DNA from: Aeromonas schubertii
GTDB lineage: Bacteria > Pseudomonadota > Gammaproteobacteria > Enterobacterales > Aeromonadaceae
DNA: 64,000 nucleotides
Reading direction: 5' to 3'
Assembly (NCBI RefSeq): GCF_000820105.1
Contig: NZ_CDDB01000039.1
Span: 62,001-126,000 of the forward strand
The position numbers were made by a program, and so were the translations under genes. The notes beneath the pieces are model-generated. The model was given only the letters and a program-made list of their open reading frames with translations. It was not told the origin of the DNA and searched no databases. Positions 37,543 to 47,806 of the stretch are shown one piece after another. The number at the start of each line of letters is the position of its first letter. Positions within the stretch are counted from its first letter, which is position 1.

Positions 37543-38487
37543 TTAGCCCAGCTTTTCTGCCGCCTGCAGCAGGGCCTCCCGGATTGGCGCTGTCTCTTTA
37601 TAGGTACGCAGGGAGAGAAACAGCGCATCGGCCTCAGGGTATTCCCGCTTGAGGTAGCTAAACCACTGCTTGATGCGGCTCGGGTAGTAGTCGGCCTTGT
37701 CACTGGCCAGATCCTGATCGCTGTAACGCACCATGAGTCGCAGCACCTCGGGCCAGCTCATGTGGGGGCACCCTTGCTTCATCACATCGGCAAGGTTGGG
37801 TAGCGACAGGGCGCCGCGTCCCACCATGAGGCGATCGCAACCCGACACCTCGCGGCAGCGGACGGCGTCGGCGTGGTTCCAGATCTCGCCGTTGGCGGTG
37901 ACCGGGATGGGCAGGGTGCGGCGGATGGCGTCCACATATTCCCAGTGCGCCGGAGGACGGTAGGCCTCGACCTTGGTGCGGGCGTGGACTGCCAGCTCGT
38001 TGGCGCCCCCCTGACAGACGGCGTCGGCGTTCTCCATATAGAGGGACTTGTCCTCGAAGCCCAGGCGGATCTTGGCGCTGACCGGCAGGTGCGCCGGCAC
38101 CGCATCGCGCACTGCCCGCACGATGGCGTGTACCGTCTCGGGGGTTTTCAGCAGCACGGCGCCCCCCTGGCTCTTGTTGACCGTGGGAGCGGGGCAGCCA
38201 AAGTTGAGATCGACCCCGGGGGAGCCGAGCTCCACGGCGCGCAGGGCATTTTCGGCCATCCACTGTGGGTGTTGTCCCAACAGTTGTACCCTGACCGGCG
38301 TGCCGGCACGGGTCTTGCCGCCTTGCTTGAGTTCGGGGCAGAGGCGGTGATAGACCTTGGCAGGCAGCAGCTGATCGACCACCCGCACGAACTCGCTGAT
38401 GCACAGGTCGTAGTCGTTGACTGCGGTGAGGGTCTCGCGCATGAGATGATCGAGCACCCCCTGCATGGGGGCCAGAGTGACGTGCAT
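37543..38487 (-). CDS. dusC: tRNA-dihydrouridine(16) synthase
   Basis: A 314-residue FMN enzyme that reduces U16 in the tRNA D-loop. Catalytic Cys98 lies in NFGCPAPTVNKSQGG; the N-terminal LAPMQGVLDHLMRE and the FMN-phosphate region GRGALSLPNL match E. coli DusC (315 residues). ATG 38487 gives the family N-terminus; the frame is open to 38556. Divergent from ybaN. Confidence 0.95.
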   Translation of the reverse strand: MHVTLAPMQGVLDHLMRETLTAVNDYDLCISEFVRVVDQLLPAKVYHRLCPELKQGGKTRAGTPVRVQLLGQHPQWMAENALRAVELGSPGVDLNFGCPAPTVNKSQGGAVLLKTPETVHAIVRAVRDAVPAHLPVSAKIRLGFEDKSLYMENADAVCQGGANELAVHARTKVEAYRPPAHWEYVDAIRRTLPIPVTANGEIWNHADAVRCREVSGCDRLMVGRGALSLPNLADVMKQGCPHMSWPEVLRLMVRYSDQDLASDKADYYPSRIKQWFSYLKREYPEADALFLSLRTYKETAPIREALLQAAEKLG

Positions 38488-38592
38488 GAAAATGGCTGCC
38501 TGCGTGAAAAAGGAGGCGAGATTGTAGTGGCAAGGGGGGCGCCTGTCAGCCACCATCTCAGCCAGGATAGTCGTACTCTGGGGAGGAGCGAG

Positions 38593-38967
38593 ATGAAGAC
38601 ACTCTTGATGCTGCTTGGCTGGCTCAGTCTTGTCACTGGTGTGATTGGGATTGTGCTGCCTCTGTTGCCGACAACCCCGTTTGTATTGCTGGCCGCCGCC
38701 CTCTTCGCCCGCTCGTCACCGCGCTTTCACGCCTGGCTGTTGGCCCACCGCTACTTCGGCCCCCTGATCCTGGACTGGCAGCAACACAGGGGGATTCGCC
38801 GTTCGGCACGGCGGCGGGCCAACCTCTTTATATTGATGACCTTCTCACTCTCGCTGATCCTGATACCCGATATCCGGGTGCGTGTCCTGCTTGTGGTGAT
38901 AATGGTGATCCTGCTCACCTGGCTCAATCGTTTGCCCCTGGTCGAGCCAGTTGCATTGAAGGAGTGA
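38593..38967 (+). CDS. ybaN: YbaN-family inner membrane protein (DUF454)
   Basis: A 124-residue membrane protein with an N-terminal hydrophobic segment (LGWLSLVTGVIGIVLPLLPTTPFVLLAA), the conserved FARSSPRFHAWLLAHRYFGP loop and two more C-terminal helices. No function is established. GGGAGGAGCGAG precedes the ATG. It is upstream of apt, as in E. coli. Confidence 0.92.
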   Translation: MKTLLMLLGWLSLVTGVIGIVLPLLPTTPFVLLAAALFARSSPRFHAWLLAHRYFGPLILDWQQHRGIRRSARRRANLFILMTFSLSLILIPDIRVRVLLVVIMVILLTWLNRLPLVEPVALKE

Positions 38968-39004
38968 AGTGCCTAAGCTATGGCGGCAAAATGCAATGGA
39001 GTGG

Positions 39005-39041
39005 GCCTGTCATTTTTGCGATGACGGGCTTTTTTGTTTTT
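39005..39041 (+). terminator. terminator after ybaN
   Basis: The stem GCCTGTCAT/ATGACGGGC (39005-39013 with 39021-39029, one T-G pair) is followed by TTTTTTGTTTTT. Confidence 0.9.
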
Positions 39042-39072
39042 CGCCGAGGCGAGTCGAATCAACGGTTACAAC

Positions 39073-39618
39073 ATGAACCCGGATACCCTGAAGTTTCTCG
39101 AAAACAGCATCAAGACCATTCCCGACTATCCCAAGCCGGGCATCATGTTTCGCGATATCACCAGCCTGGTGGAAGATGCCGAGGCATTTCGCACCACCAT
39201 CGATCTGCTGGTGAAGCACTATCAGGATCAGGGGATCACCAAGGTAGTGGGTACCGAAGCCCGTGGCTTCATCTTCGGTGCACCGGTGGCCTGTGCCCTC
39301 GGCGTCGGCTTCGTGCCGGTTCGCAAGCCCGGCAAGCTGCCGCGTGAGGTGATCGAGGAGTCCTACGAGCTGGAATACGGTCAGGACACCCTGCAGATGC
39401 ACACCGATGCCATCGTGGCCGGTGACAAGGTGCTGGTGGTCGACGATCTGCTGGCCACCGGTGGCACCGTGGATGCGGCGGTGAAGCTTATCCGTCGTGC
39501 CGGCGGTGAGGTCACCGATGCTGCTTTCGTCATCTCCCTGCCCGAGCTGGGCGGCGATGCCCGCCTGACCGCGGCCGGTGTCAAGGTGCTGAGCCTGGTT
39601 GAGTTCGAGGGGGAGTGA
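39073..39618 (+). CDS. apt: adenine phosphoribosyltransferase
   Basis: Purine salvage enzyme making AMP from adenine and PRPP. The 181-residue protein has the PRPP loop [13 protein letters not shown] (about residues 121-133), [10 protein letters not shown] near residue 27 and the [12 protein letters not shown] motif. ATG 39073 gives the usual N-terminus; the frame is open upstream. Between terminators, so largely an independent unit. Confidence 0.96.
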   Translation: MNPDTLKFLENSIKTIPDYPKPGIMFRDITSLVEDAEAFRTTIDLLVKHYQDQGITKVVGTEARGFIFGAPVACALGVGFVPVRKPGKLPREVIEESYELEYGQDTLQMHTDAIVAGDKVLVVDDLLATGGTVDAAVKLIRRAGGEVTDAAFVISLPELGGDARLTAAGVKVLSLVEFEGE

Positions 39619-39630
39619 TCCCCTCGTGCT

Positions 39631-39664
39631 GACAAGGGCCGCCTCAGGGCGGCTCTTGTCGTTT
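39631..39664 (+). terminator. terminator after apt
   Basis: A 13-bp stem (39631-39643 with 39648-39660, one G-T pair) is followed by GTTT. Confidence 0.85.
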
Positions 39665-39767
39665 ATGGGTGCCGCAAATCCGCGCACTCGATCCCCGGAC
39701 GGTATTGCCGTCGCCCCCTTTGTGTTAGCATCCCCGCCATTACCCTCCCAGCCCCAGATGGAGTGCG

Positions 39768-42107
39768 ATGAGCTATCAGGTTCTGGCCCGCAAGTGGCGC
39801 CCCCGTACATTTGACCAGGTGGTAGGTCAGCAGCATGTGCTGATGGCCCTCACCAATGCCCTGGAGCAGGGGCGATTGCACCATGCCTATCTGCTAAGCG
39901 GCACCCGAGGGGTCGGCAAGACCACCATCGCCCGCATTCTGGCCAAGAGCCTCAACTGCGAGCAGGGGGTGAGCAGCCATCCGTGTGGCGTCTGCGACAC
40001 CTGCCGGGAGATCGACCAGGGTAACTTCGTCGACCTGCTGGAGATAGATGCGGCGTCGCGCACCAAGGTGGAGGACACCCGTGAGCTGCTCGACAACGTC
40101 CAGTACCGACCGGCCCGCGGGCGCTTCAAGGTCTATCTCATCGACGAGGTGCACATGCTCTCTCGTCACAGCTTCAACGCCCTGCTCAAGACCCTGGAGG
40201 AGCCGCCCCCCTATGTGAAGTTTCTGCTGGCGACCACGGATCCCCAGAAACTCCCCATCACCATACTGTCGCGTTGCCTGCAGTTTCACCTGAAGAGCCT
40301 GGATCAGACCCAGATCGCCAAACAACTCGAGTGGGTGCTGGACAGGGAGGCGCAGCCGTTTGAGCCGCGCGCCCTGTTGGCCCTGGCCAAGGCGGCCGAT
40401 GGCAGCATGCGCGATGCCCTGAGCCTGACCGATCAGGCCCTGGCCCACGGCAACGGCAGCGTGCGCCTCGAGAGCGTGCTCTCCATGCTCGGTACCCTGG
40501 ATCATCGCCACCTCTACCAGCTGGTGGAGGCGGTGCTGCGCCAGGATGCGCCGGCTGCCATGGCCAAGGTGGCCGAAATCGCCACCCTGGGCCCCGATTT
40601 TGATCAGCTGCATGCCGAGCTGGAGGCCCTGCTGCACCGCACCGCATTGGCGCAGATGCTCCCCTCCAGCGTGCAGGAGGAGGGGGGCGATGCCGATGCC
40701 CTGCGTCTGTTGGCCCAGACCATGAGCCCCGAAGAGGTGCAGCTCTGTTACCAGATTGCCCTCAATGGTCGCAAGGAGCTTCCCTGGGCCCCGGATGGTC
40801 GCTCCGGCCTCGAGATGACGGTGCTGCGCATGCTCGCCTTCTCGCCCCGCCGGGTTGCGCTGCCGCCGGCGAGCTTCAGTCCGGCGCCCCAGGCCATGGC
40901 GCCTCTGGGGACCATGACGGCGGTGCCCGCCCAGGTGACGCGCTCTGCCGATGAGAGTGCCCCTGCCCGGCCCCAAGGGTTGGCGCAAGAGCAGAGTATC
41001 AGCCCGGCGCCGGTGGTCGCGGACGAGACGGGAAAGTCGTCACCGGCGGGAGAGCCTGAGCCCGCCGAGCAGGCCCTCTTTGCCGAGCAGGCCGAGTTGA
41101 TGCAGCAGGCCGAGCAGATGGGTTATGCGCCCTCTTCGCAAGAAGAGGTACAGGCCGTGGCGCCTTCCCCCGTGGTCGACTCCCCTGAGCCTGAGCCCAG
41201 GGTCTCGGGGGCCCTGGCACTGCTTGGCAAGAAGAATATGCTGCGCAGCCGCTCCCGTGGTGAGCCTGCGCCGGTGCGGGTACCGTCGGTCACACCGCCT
41301 CGCCAGGTCGAGAGTGCCCCGTCCCCCGCGCCGCGAGCAGAGCCTTTGCGTCCCGCGCCGCCTCGTGTGGATCCGGCCTTCGCCCCCCTTGAGGAAGAGG
41401 AGGATGACGGTCAGCTCTGGAGCGACTACGAGGCGGCCATGGCCAGTGCCGAGCCGCCCATGAGTGCCCCGCCCGCGTCGGCGGCATCCGTCGACGATCT
41501 GCCGCCTTGGCCGCTGGATGATGGTCCGGCGCCCATGCCGGCCCCCGAGCCTGTCGCGATGCCAGTGACCGCGCCGGTTGCGCCGCCTGTTGCAGAGCCT
41601 GTGATTGCGACAGAGGCGCTTGCCTCCCCCGAGCGACTGCCCATCGACTGGGATGAACTGGAGAGCGACGAGGAGCAGGGGGACTTTGGCGAGCGCCTGA
41701 TGCCGGCCAGCCTGCTGGCCCACTGCGGCGATCCCTGGGCCGAGCTCATCTCCCACACCCAGGTGGGGGGGCGGCTGCGCCAGCTTGCCATTAACTCGGT
41801 GTTGCGCCGGGAGCCGGGTCTGTTGCACCTGACCCTCAAGCCCGAGCAGCGTCACCTGGTGAGCGACAAGGCGTGTCAGGCTCTGGCCGAGCATCTGACG
41901 CCGGCGCTCGGTGAGGCGGTGCGAGTCGAGGTGGAGCTGGGGGTCGTCGAGGGGCAGGAGACGCCGCTTGAGATCGAACATCGCCTCTACATGCAGGTGT
42001 TGGAGCAGGCGCGAGGGGACATGCAAGGGGATCCCCATATTCAGTTTTTACGTCAGCGCTTCGGAGCCGAACTTCATATCGACTCCATCGAACCTCTGAC
42101 CGATTGA
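39768..42107 (+). CDS. dnaX: DNA polymerase III subunit tau
   Basis: A 779-residue clamp-loader ATPase that ties the polymerase cores and the helicase together. The AAA+ core has Walker A GTRGVGKT (45-52), zinc ligands Cys64, Cys73, Cys76 and Cys79, and Walker B with IDEVH near residue 126. It is about 136 residues longer than E. coli tau; the excess is a Pro/Ala/Glu-rich linker (about residues 370-640). I find no A-AAA-AAG slippery heptamer anywhere in the gene, so gamma would not be made by the E. coli frameshift. The C-terminal tau domains follow the linker. Confidence 0.95.
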   Translation: MSYQVLARKWRPRTFDQVVGQQHVLMALTNALEQGRLHHAYLLSGTRGVGKTTIARILAKSLNCEQGVSSHPCGVCDTCREIDQGNFVDLLEIDAASRTKVEDTRELLDNVQYRPARGRFKVYLIDEVHMLSRHSFNALLKTLEEPPPYVKFLLATTDPQKLPITILSRCLQFHLKSLDQTQIAKQLEWVLDREAQPFEPRALLALAKAADGSMRDALSLTDQALAHGNGSVRLESVLSMLGTLDHRHLYQLVEAVLRQDAPAAMAKVAEIATLGPDFDQLHAELEALLHRTALAQMLPSSVQEEGGDADALRLLAQTMSPEEVQLCYQIALNGRKELPWAPDGRSGLEMTVLRMLAFSPRRVALPPASFSPAPQAMAPLGTMTAVPAQVTRSADESAPARPQGLAQEQSISPAPVVADETGKSSPAGEPEPAEQALFAEQAELMQQAEQMGYAPSSQEEVQAVAPSPVVDSPEPEPRVSGALALLGKKNMLRSRSRGEPAPVRVPSVTPPRQVESAPSPAPRAEPLRPAPPRVDPAFAPLEEEEDDGQLWSDYEAAMASAEPPMSAPPASAASVDDLPPWPLDDGPAPMPAPEPVAMPVTAPVAPPVAEPVIATEALASPERLPIDWDELESDEEQGDFGERLMPASLLAHCGDPWAELISHTQVGGRLRQLAINSVLRREPGLLHLTLKPEQRHLVSDKACQALAEHLTPALGEAVRVEVELGVVEGQETPLEIEHRLYMQVLEQARGDMQGDPHIQFLRQRFGAELHIDSIEPLTD

Positions 42108-42227
42108 TGTCAGTCACGCTGATGTCACCTTCGGGCCCGCCCGGCTTGAAAAAATGCTTGCCGCCCCCATATTGTTCGGTAAGCCCCGCGGCCTGGCCGC
42201 ATCCGTTCACGATGAGAGACGAGAGAT

Positions 42228-42557
42228 ATGTTTGGTAAAGGTGGAATGGGTAACCTGATGAAGCAGGCGCAGCAGATGCAAGAGCGCATGCAGAAGATGC
42301 AAGAGCAGCTGGCCGAGATGGAAGTGATCGGCGAATCCGGCGCGGGTATGGTCAAGGTCACCATGACCGGCAACCACAGCGTACGTCGCGTCGACATCGA
42401 CCCGAGCCTGATGGAAGATGACAAGGAGATGCTCGAGGATCTCATCGCGGCCGCCTTCAACGATGCGGTGCGCCGTGTCGAGGAGCAGAACAAGAGCAAG
42501 ATGGCCGAGCTGACTGGCGGCATGCAACTGCCCCCCGGCTTCAAGATGCCGTTCTAA
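42228..42557 (+). CDS. ybaB: nucleoid-associated protein YbaB
   Basis: A 109-residue dimeric DNA-binding protein of the YbaB/EbfC family. A Met/Gln-rich N-terminal helix ([17 protein letters not shown]) and the central strand [20 protein letters not shown] are characteristic. ATG 42228 has GAGACGAGAGAT upstream. It follows dnaX, as in most proteobacteria, but is separated from recR by an extra gene and a terminator. Confidence 0.95.
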   Translation: MFGKGGMGNLMKQAQQMQERMQKMQEQLAEMEVIGESGAGMVKVTMTGNHSVRRVDIDPSLMEDDKEMLEDLIAAAFNDAVRRVEEQNKSKMAELTGGMQLPPGFKMPF

Positions 42558-42565
42558 TCCCGATG

Positions 42566-42589
42566 GGCCCCGCTTCGGCGGGGCCTTTT
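42566..42589 (+). terminator. terminator after ybaB
   Basis: The stem GGCCCCGC/GCGGGGCC with a stable TTCG loop and a TTTT tail, 9 bases after the stop codon. Confidence 0.93.
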
Positions 42590-42644
42590 GTATCCGATTC
42601 AGGCTCATAGGCTATGATTGTGATGGTTTTTACGGGAGATCATC

Positions 42645-43106
42645 ATGCGCACGCGACACGCTTTCTGGATTGGACTGCTGCTACTGGCCCCCTCGCTTCG
42701 GGCCGAGCCGCTGCTCACCATCGAGGCAGGCACCGGTGGGGTGGTGAGCCTGACTCGCGAGCAGTTTACCGCTTTGCCCCAACATCGTTTAACGACCAAG
42801 ACACCCTGGACCGAGGGGATGCACTCTTACCAGGGGGTGTTGCTGCGGGACTTGCTGAATCAGGCCGGGCTCAAGACCCCCGAGGTGTGGGCCGTGGCAC
42901 TTAACGACTATGCGGCGTCTATCCCCAGGGAAGATGCTGACCGTTACCCCGTGCTGGTGGCGGCCGAGCAGGATGGCGCTGTGCTCACGGTACGCAACAA
43001 GGGGCCGCTTTGGATCATCTATCCCTTAAGCGATTTTCCCGAGCTCGACAAGGAGCGCTACCACAGCCGCATGGTGTGGCAGGTCAAGCGTCTCGAGGCC
43101 CGCTAG
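42645..43106 (+). CDS. periplasmic protein with sulfite-oxidase-like (molybdopterin-fold) domain
   Basis: A 153-residue exported protein: signal peptide (residues 1-20, cleavage after SLRA) and a domain resembling small stand-alone versions of the oxidoreductase molybdopterin-binding fold (PF00174): [40 protein letters not shown] and [13 protein letters not shown]. It contains no Cys at all, so it lacks the Cys molybdenum ligand and is probably not a redox enzyme; ligand binding is a guess. It interrupts the usual ybaB-recR pair and has its own start with GGGAGATCATC upstream. Confidence 0.72.
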   Translation: MRTRHAFWIGLLLLAPSLRAEPLLTIEAGTGGVVSLTREQFTALPQHRLTTKTPWTEGMHSYQGVLLRDLLNQAGLKTPEVWAVALNDYAASIPREDADRYPVLVAAEQDGAVLTVRNKGPLWIIYPLSDFPELDKERYHSRMVWQVKRLEAR

Positions 43107-43197
43107 TCTTCCGTATCGACGCAGGTCTTCGCCCATGACAAGGTGGGGCGGGTTTGGGTATAGTCCTGCCCCACACCGTGAGCAAAACGAGAGCGCG

Positions 43198-43800
43198 ATG
43201 AAATTCAGTCCCCTCCTTGACGAGATGATCAAGGCCCTGCAAGTCCTGCCCGGCGTCGGCCCCAAGTCAGCCCAACGGATGGCGTTCCAGCTGCTTGAGC
43301 GCGAGCGCAGCCGTGGCCTGCGGCTGGCCCAGACCCTGACCCGGGCCCTGACCGAGATCGGTCATTGCAGCCACTGCCGCACCTTCACCGAGAACGAGCA
43401 GTGCGATCTGTGTGCCAGCCCCAAGCGTGCCGAGAACGGCCTGCTCTGCGTGGTGGAGAGCCCGGCCGATGTCGCTGCCATCGAGCAGACCGGCCACTAC
43501 AGCGGGCGCTACTTCGTGCTGATGGGGCACCTCTCGCCGCTCGACGGTATCGGCCCCGAGGAGCTGGGGCTCGAGATCCTCGAGCGCCGGTTGCAAAACG
43601 AGGCCATCGAGGAGCTGATCCTCGCCACCAACCCCACCATCGAGGGGGACGCTACCGCCTGGTACATCGCCGAGATGGCCCGCTCTGCGGGGGTCAAGGT
43701 GAGCCGCATCGCCCACGGGGTACCGGTTGGCGGCGAGCTGGAGCTGGTGGACGGCACCACGCTCTCCCACTCATTGATGGGGCGTCAGCCCCTCAACTGA
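43198..43800 (+). CDS. recR: recombination mediator RecR
   Basis: A 200-residue RecFOR pathway protein that loads RecA on gapped DNA. Helix-hairpin-helix [17 protein letters not shown] (about 15-31), C4 zinc finger (Cys57, Cys60, Cys69, Cys72) and the Toprim region [14 protein letters not shown] through [12 protein letters not shown] are present. ATG 43198 follows AACGAGAGCGCG. One residue shorter than E. coli RecR. Confidence 0.97.
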   Translation: MKFSPLLDEMIKALQVLPGVGPKSAQRMAFQLLERERSRGLRLAQTLTRALTEIGHCSHCRTFTENEQCDLCASPKRAENGLLCVVESPADVAAIEQTGHYSGRYFVLMGHLSPLDGIGPEELGLEILERRLQNEAIEELILATNPTIEGDATAWYIAEMARSAGVKVSRIAHGVPVGGELELVDGTTLSHSLMGRQPLN

Positions 43801-43842
43801 GTCGTCACTCCCGCCACCGGGTCGTCAGGCCCGGAAGATCCG

Positions 43843-43867
43843 GGCCCTGCACATGCGGGGCCTTTTT
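43843..43867 (+). terminator. terminator after recR
   Basis: The stem GGCCCTGC/GCGGGGCC (43843-43850 with 43855-43862, one T-G pair, loop ACAT) is followed by TTTTT. An alternative stem GGCCCGGA/TCCGGGCC (43828-43846) competes with it. Confidence 0.85.
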
Positions 43868-43922
43868 CTGCGGGCCAGTGGTGAAATATGCAGCGGTCGG
43901 TGCGGCATTTTATCTGTCACCC

Positions 43923-43950
43923 CTTGAAAGCCGTCAGGGCGCCCCCATCT
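43923..43950 (+). promoter_or_regulatory. sigma-32 (heat-shock) promoter of htpG
   Basis: CTTGAAA (43923-43929), a 13-base spacer and CCCCATCT (43943-43950) match the RpoH consensus CTTGAAA...CCCCATNT almost exactly, about 45 bases before htpG. Confidence 0.9.
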
Positions 43951-43994
43951 TCCTTGTCGAATCCGTTCAACCTGAAATCGTCAAGGAATTGCCG

Positions 43995-45905
43995 ATGACC
44001 CAAGCCGTTCATGCAGAAACCCACGGGTTTCAGACCGAAGTCAAACAGTTGCTGAGCCTGATGGCCCACAGCCTCTACTCCAACAAAGAAGTGTTCCTGC
44101 GCGAGCTCATCTCCAACGCCTCCGATGCCGCGGACAAGCTGCGCTTCAAGGCGCTCTCCGAGCCTTCCTTGTATGAGAACGACGGTCAGCTGCGCGTTCG
44201 TCTCATCGTCGACAAAGAGGCGCGCACCCTGACCATCTCCGACAACGGGATCGGGATGAGCCGTGACCAGGTGATCGAGCACCTGGGGACCATCGCCCGC
44301 TCCGGCACCGCCGAGTTCTTCAAGAACCTCTCCGGCGACCAGAGCAAGGACTCCCAGCTGATCGGCCAGTTCGGGGTCGGCTTCTACTCCGCCTTCATCG
44401 TTGCCGACAAGGTGACCGTGGTTTCCCGCGCCGCCGGCGAGCCGGTTGATCGCGCCGTGCAGTGGGAATCGGAGGGTGAGGGCTCCTTTACCGTCGCCGA
44501 CGTGACCAAAGAGGGTCGCGGTACCGACGTGATCCTGCACCTGCGCGCCGAGGAAGAGGAGTTCCTCGATGACTGGCGTCTGCGCTCCGTGGTGGGCAAG
44601 TACTCCGATCACATCTCGATTCCGGTGGAGATGTACAAGGAGGGCACCCCGGATCGGGAAGAGGATGGCGAGACCATCGTCGGCACTCCGGGTGAGTGGG
44701 AGCAGGTCAACCGGGCCACCGCCCTGTGGACCCGCAACCCGAAAGAGATCAAGGACGAAGAGTACCAGGAGTTCTACAAGCACATCGCCCACGACTTCGA
44801 GGATCCGCTCTTGTGGGCCCACAACCGGGTCGAGGGGGCTCAGGAGTACACCAGCCTGCTCTACGTGCCGGCACGCGCCCCGTTCGATCTCTACAACCGC
44901 GAGCAGAAGCACGGCCTCAAGCTCTACGTGCAGCGCGTCTTCATCATGGACGACGCCGAGCAGTTCATGCCCACCTACCTGCGCTTCGTGAAGGGGGTGC
45001 TGGACTCCAATGATCTGCCGCTCAACGTGAGCCGCGAGATCCTGCAAGACAACAAGACCACGGCGGCTCTGCGCAAGGCGTGCTCCAAGCGGGTGCTCTC
45101 CATGCTCTCCAAGCTCGCCAAGGACGATGCCGAGAAGTACGCCACCTTCTGGAAAGAGTTCGGCAACGTGCTCAAAGAGGGTCCGGCCGAGGACTATGCC
45201 AACCGCGAAGAGATCGCCAAGCTGCTGCGCTTTGCCAGCACTGCCGGTGACGGCGAGGCTCAGACCGTGTCGCTGGAAGATTACGTCGGCCGCATGAAGG
45301 AAGGTCAGCAGAAGATCTACTACATCACCGCCGACTCTTACGCCGCCGCCAAGAACAGCCCGCATCTGGAGATCTTCCGCAAGAAGGGCATCGAGGTGCT
45401 GCTGATGTGGGATCGCGTCGACGAGTGGCTGATGAGCCACCTAAGCGAGTTCGACGGCAAGCAGATGATCTCGGTCACCCGAGGTGAGCTGGATCTCGGC
45501 GAGCTGGAAGATGCCGCCGACAAGGAGGCCCAGGAGGCGTCCGAGAAGGCCAACGCCGACCTTATCGAGCGGGTGAAGCAGAGCCTGGGCGATGCGGTCA
45601 AAGAGGTGCGCGTCACCCATCGCCTGACCGACTCGCCGTCGTGCATCGTCACCGACGCCTACGGCATGAGCACCCAGATGCTCAAGCTGATGCGCGCCGC
45701 CGGCCAGCCGGTGCCGGAGCAAAAATATATCCTCGAGCTCAACCCCGAGCACGCCCTGGTCAAGAAGCTGGGCGATATCGAGGACGAGTCCCTGTTCGGT
45801 GACTGGGTGACCCTGCTGCACGAACAGGCCCAGTTGGCGGAGCAGGGAGGACTGACCGATCCGGCCAGCTTCGTGGCCCGCGTCAACCGGCTGCTGCTGA
45901 AGTAA
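43995..45905 (+). CDS. htpG: molecular chaperone HtpG (bacterial Hsp90)
   Basis: A 636-residue ATP-driven chaperone. The GHKL ATPase domain has [23 protein letters not shown] and the [13 protein letters not shown] lid; the middle domain has the [11 protein letters not shown] catalytic-loop Arg region; the C-terminal dimerisation domain follows from about residue 510. The ATG 43995 is the family start; the frame is open far upstream but meaningless there. Codon use is somewhat biased, as for an abundant protein. A sigma-32 promoter precedes it and a terminator follows. Confidence 0.97.
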   Translation: MTQAVHAETHGFQTEVKQLLSLMAHSLYSNKEVFLRELISNASDAADKLRFKALSEPSLYENDGQLRVRLIVDKEARTLTISDNGIGMSRDQVIEHLGTIARSGTAEFFKNLSGDQSKDSQLIGQFGVGFYSAFIVADKVTVVSRAAGEPVDRAVQWESEGEGSFTVADVTKEGRGTDVILHLRAEEEEFLDDWRLRSVVGKYSDHISIPVEMYKEGTPDREEDGETIVGTPGEWEQVNRATALWTRNPKEIKDEEYQEFYKHIAHDFEDPLLWAHNRVEGAQEYTSLLYVPARAPFDLYNREQKHGLKLYVQRVFIMDDAEQFMPTYLRFVKGVLDSNDLPLNVSREILQDNKTTAALRKACSKRVLSMLSKLAKDDAEKYATFWKEFGNVLKEGPAEDYANREEIAKLLRFASTAGDGEAQTVSLEDYVGRMKEGQQKIYYITADSYAAAKNSPHLEIFRKKGIEVLLMWDRVDEWLMSHLSEFDGKQMISVTRGELDLGELEDAADKEAQEASEKANADLIERVKQSLGDAVKEVRVTHRLTDSPSCIVTDAYGMSTQMLKLMRAAGQPVPEQKYILELNPEHALVKKLGDIEDESLFGDWVTLLHEQAQLAEQGGLTDPASFVARVNRLLLK

Positions 45906-45911
45906 TAGTGC

Positions 45912-45942
45912 AAGGCCCACCTCGGTGGGCCTTCTGTTTTTT
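45912..45942 (+). terminator. terminator after htpG
   Basis: The stem AAGGCCCAC/GTGGGCCTT (45912-45920 with 45925-45933) followed by CTGTTTTTT. Confidence 0.93.
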
Positions 45943-46064
45943 GCATGTTCACGCACCACGCTTTCGGTTGCGCGAAGCAAAAAGGGCGTCACAAGGAGCG
46001 GGAACTGGTGGTAAATTGTGCGCTTGTCCCCCCGAAACTTGTGGAAGCAGGGGAAAGCGTGTAG

Positions 46065-46754
<690 letters not shown>

Positions 46755-46770
46755 AGTCTGGTATTAAAAG

Positions 46771-46794
46771 AGGGCCCATCAGGGCCCTTTTTTT
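46771..46794 (+). terminator. terminator after adk
   Basis: The stem AGGGCCC/GGGCCCT (46771-46777 with 46782-46788, loop ATCA) runs into TTTTTTT. The hemH start codon is only 6 bases further, so hemH either reads through or starts from a nearby promoter. Confidence 0.9.
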
Positions 46795-46800
46795 ATAACG

Positions 46801-47793
46801 ATGACTCAGAGAAGCAAAGTGACAACCAAAACCGGGATCCTGCTCGTCAATCTGGGCACGCCGTCTGCCCCGACCACTGCGGCCGTCAAGGCCTTCTTGC
46901 GCCAGTTTCTGCACGATCAGCGGGTGGTCGATGTCCCCCGCGCCCTCTGGTGCCCGCTGCTCCACTTTATCATTCTGCCGACGCGCTCCCCCAAGGTGGC
47001 CAGGCTCTACCAGTCTATCTGGAGCGCCGATGGCTCTCCCCTGATGGCCATCAGCCAGCGTCAGCGCGCGGCGCTTGAGCAGGAGCTCAAGCGCGAGGGG
47101 GTCGAGGTGCCGGTGGCCCTGGCCATGACCTACGGTTCACCCTCCATGAGCGAGGGGTGGGAGAGCCTCAAGGCGCAAGGGGTGAATCGGGTCATCATAT
47201 TGCCCCTCTACCCCCAATATTCGGTGAGCACCACCGCCAGCGTCTTCGATGCCTGGGCCAAGGCGATGAAAAAAGAGCGCAACCTGCCGGTGATGCGCCT
47301 CATCCACGACTATCATGGCCACCCCGACTATATCCGTGCCCTGGCCCAGAGCGTGCGCCGCTACTGGGAGCAGCAGGGGCAGGGGGATCACCTGCTGATG
47401 TCGTTTCACGGCATTCCCGAACGGTATCAGGAGGAGGGTGACCCTTACGGCTATCAGTGCCGTGAGACGGGCCGCCTGCTGGCCACCGAGCTGGGGCTGG
47501 CCGAGGGGAGCTGGAGTGTCACCTTCCAGTCGCGCTTTGGCAAGGAGGAGTGGCTCAAGCCCTATACGGACGAGACGGTCGCCGCCTTGCCGGCCAAGGG
47601 AATAAAACGGCTCGATGTCGTCTGTCCCGCCTTCTCGGCCGACTGCCTCGAGACCCTGGAGGAGATCGACGGCCAGAACCGCGAGCTGTTCCTCGAGCAC
47701 GGTGGTGAGGCATTTCACTACATCCCGTCCCTTAACGACGATCCGGCCCATATCCGCATGATGGTGTCGCTCATCTGCCGCGAGCTGGCCTGA
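46801..47793 (+). CDS. hemH: ferrochelatase
   Basis: Inserts iron into protoporphyrin IX, the last step of haem synthesis. The 330-residue protein has the N-terminal GILLVNLGTPSAP, the YPQYS segment, SFHGIPERY with the metal-binding His and the C-terminal CPAFSADCLETLEEI Glu-containing motif. ATG 46801 abuts the adk terminator; GTG 46819 is a possible later start. Order adk-hemH-gsk matches enterics, without aes. Confidence 0.96.
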   Translation: MTQRSKVTTKTGILLVNLGTPSAPTTAAVKAFLRQFLHDQRVVDVPRALWCPLLHFIILPTRSPKVARLYQSIWSADGSPLMAISQRQRAALEQELKREGVEVPVALAMTYGSPSMSEGWESLKAQGVNRVIILPLYPQYSVSTTASVFDAWAKAMKKERNLPVMRLIHDYHGHPDYIRALAQSVRRYWEQQGQGDHLLMSFHGIPERYQEEGDPYGYQCRETGRLLATELGLAEGSWSVTFQSRFGKEEWLKPYTDETVAALPAKGIKRLDVVCPAFSADCLETLEEIDGQNRELFLEHGGEAFHYIPSLNDDPAHIRMMVSLICRELA

Positions 47794-47806
47794 AGGAGAA
47801 GCCAAG

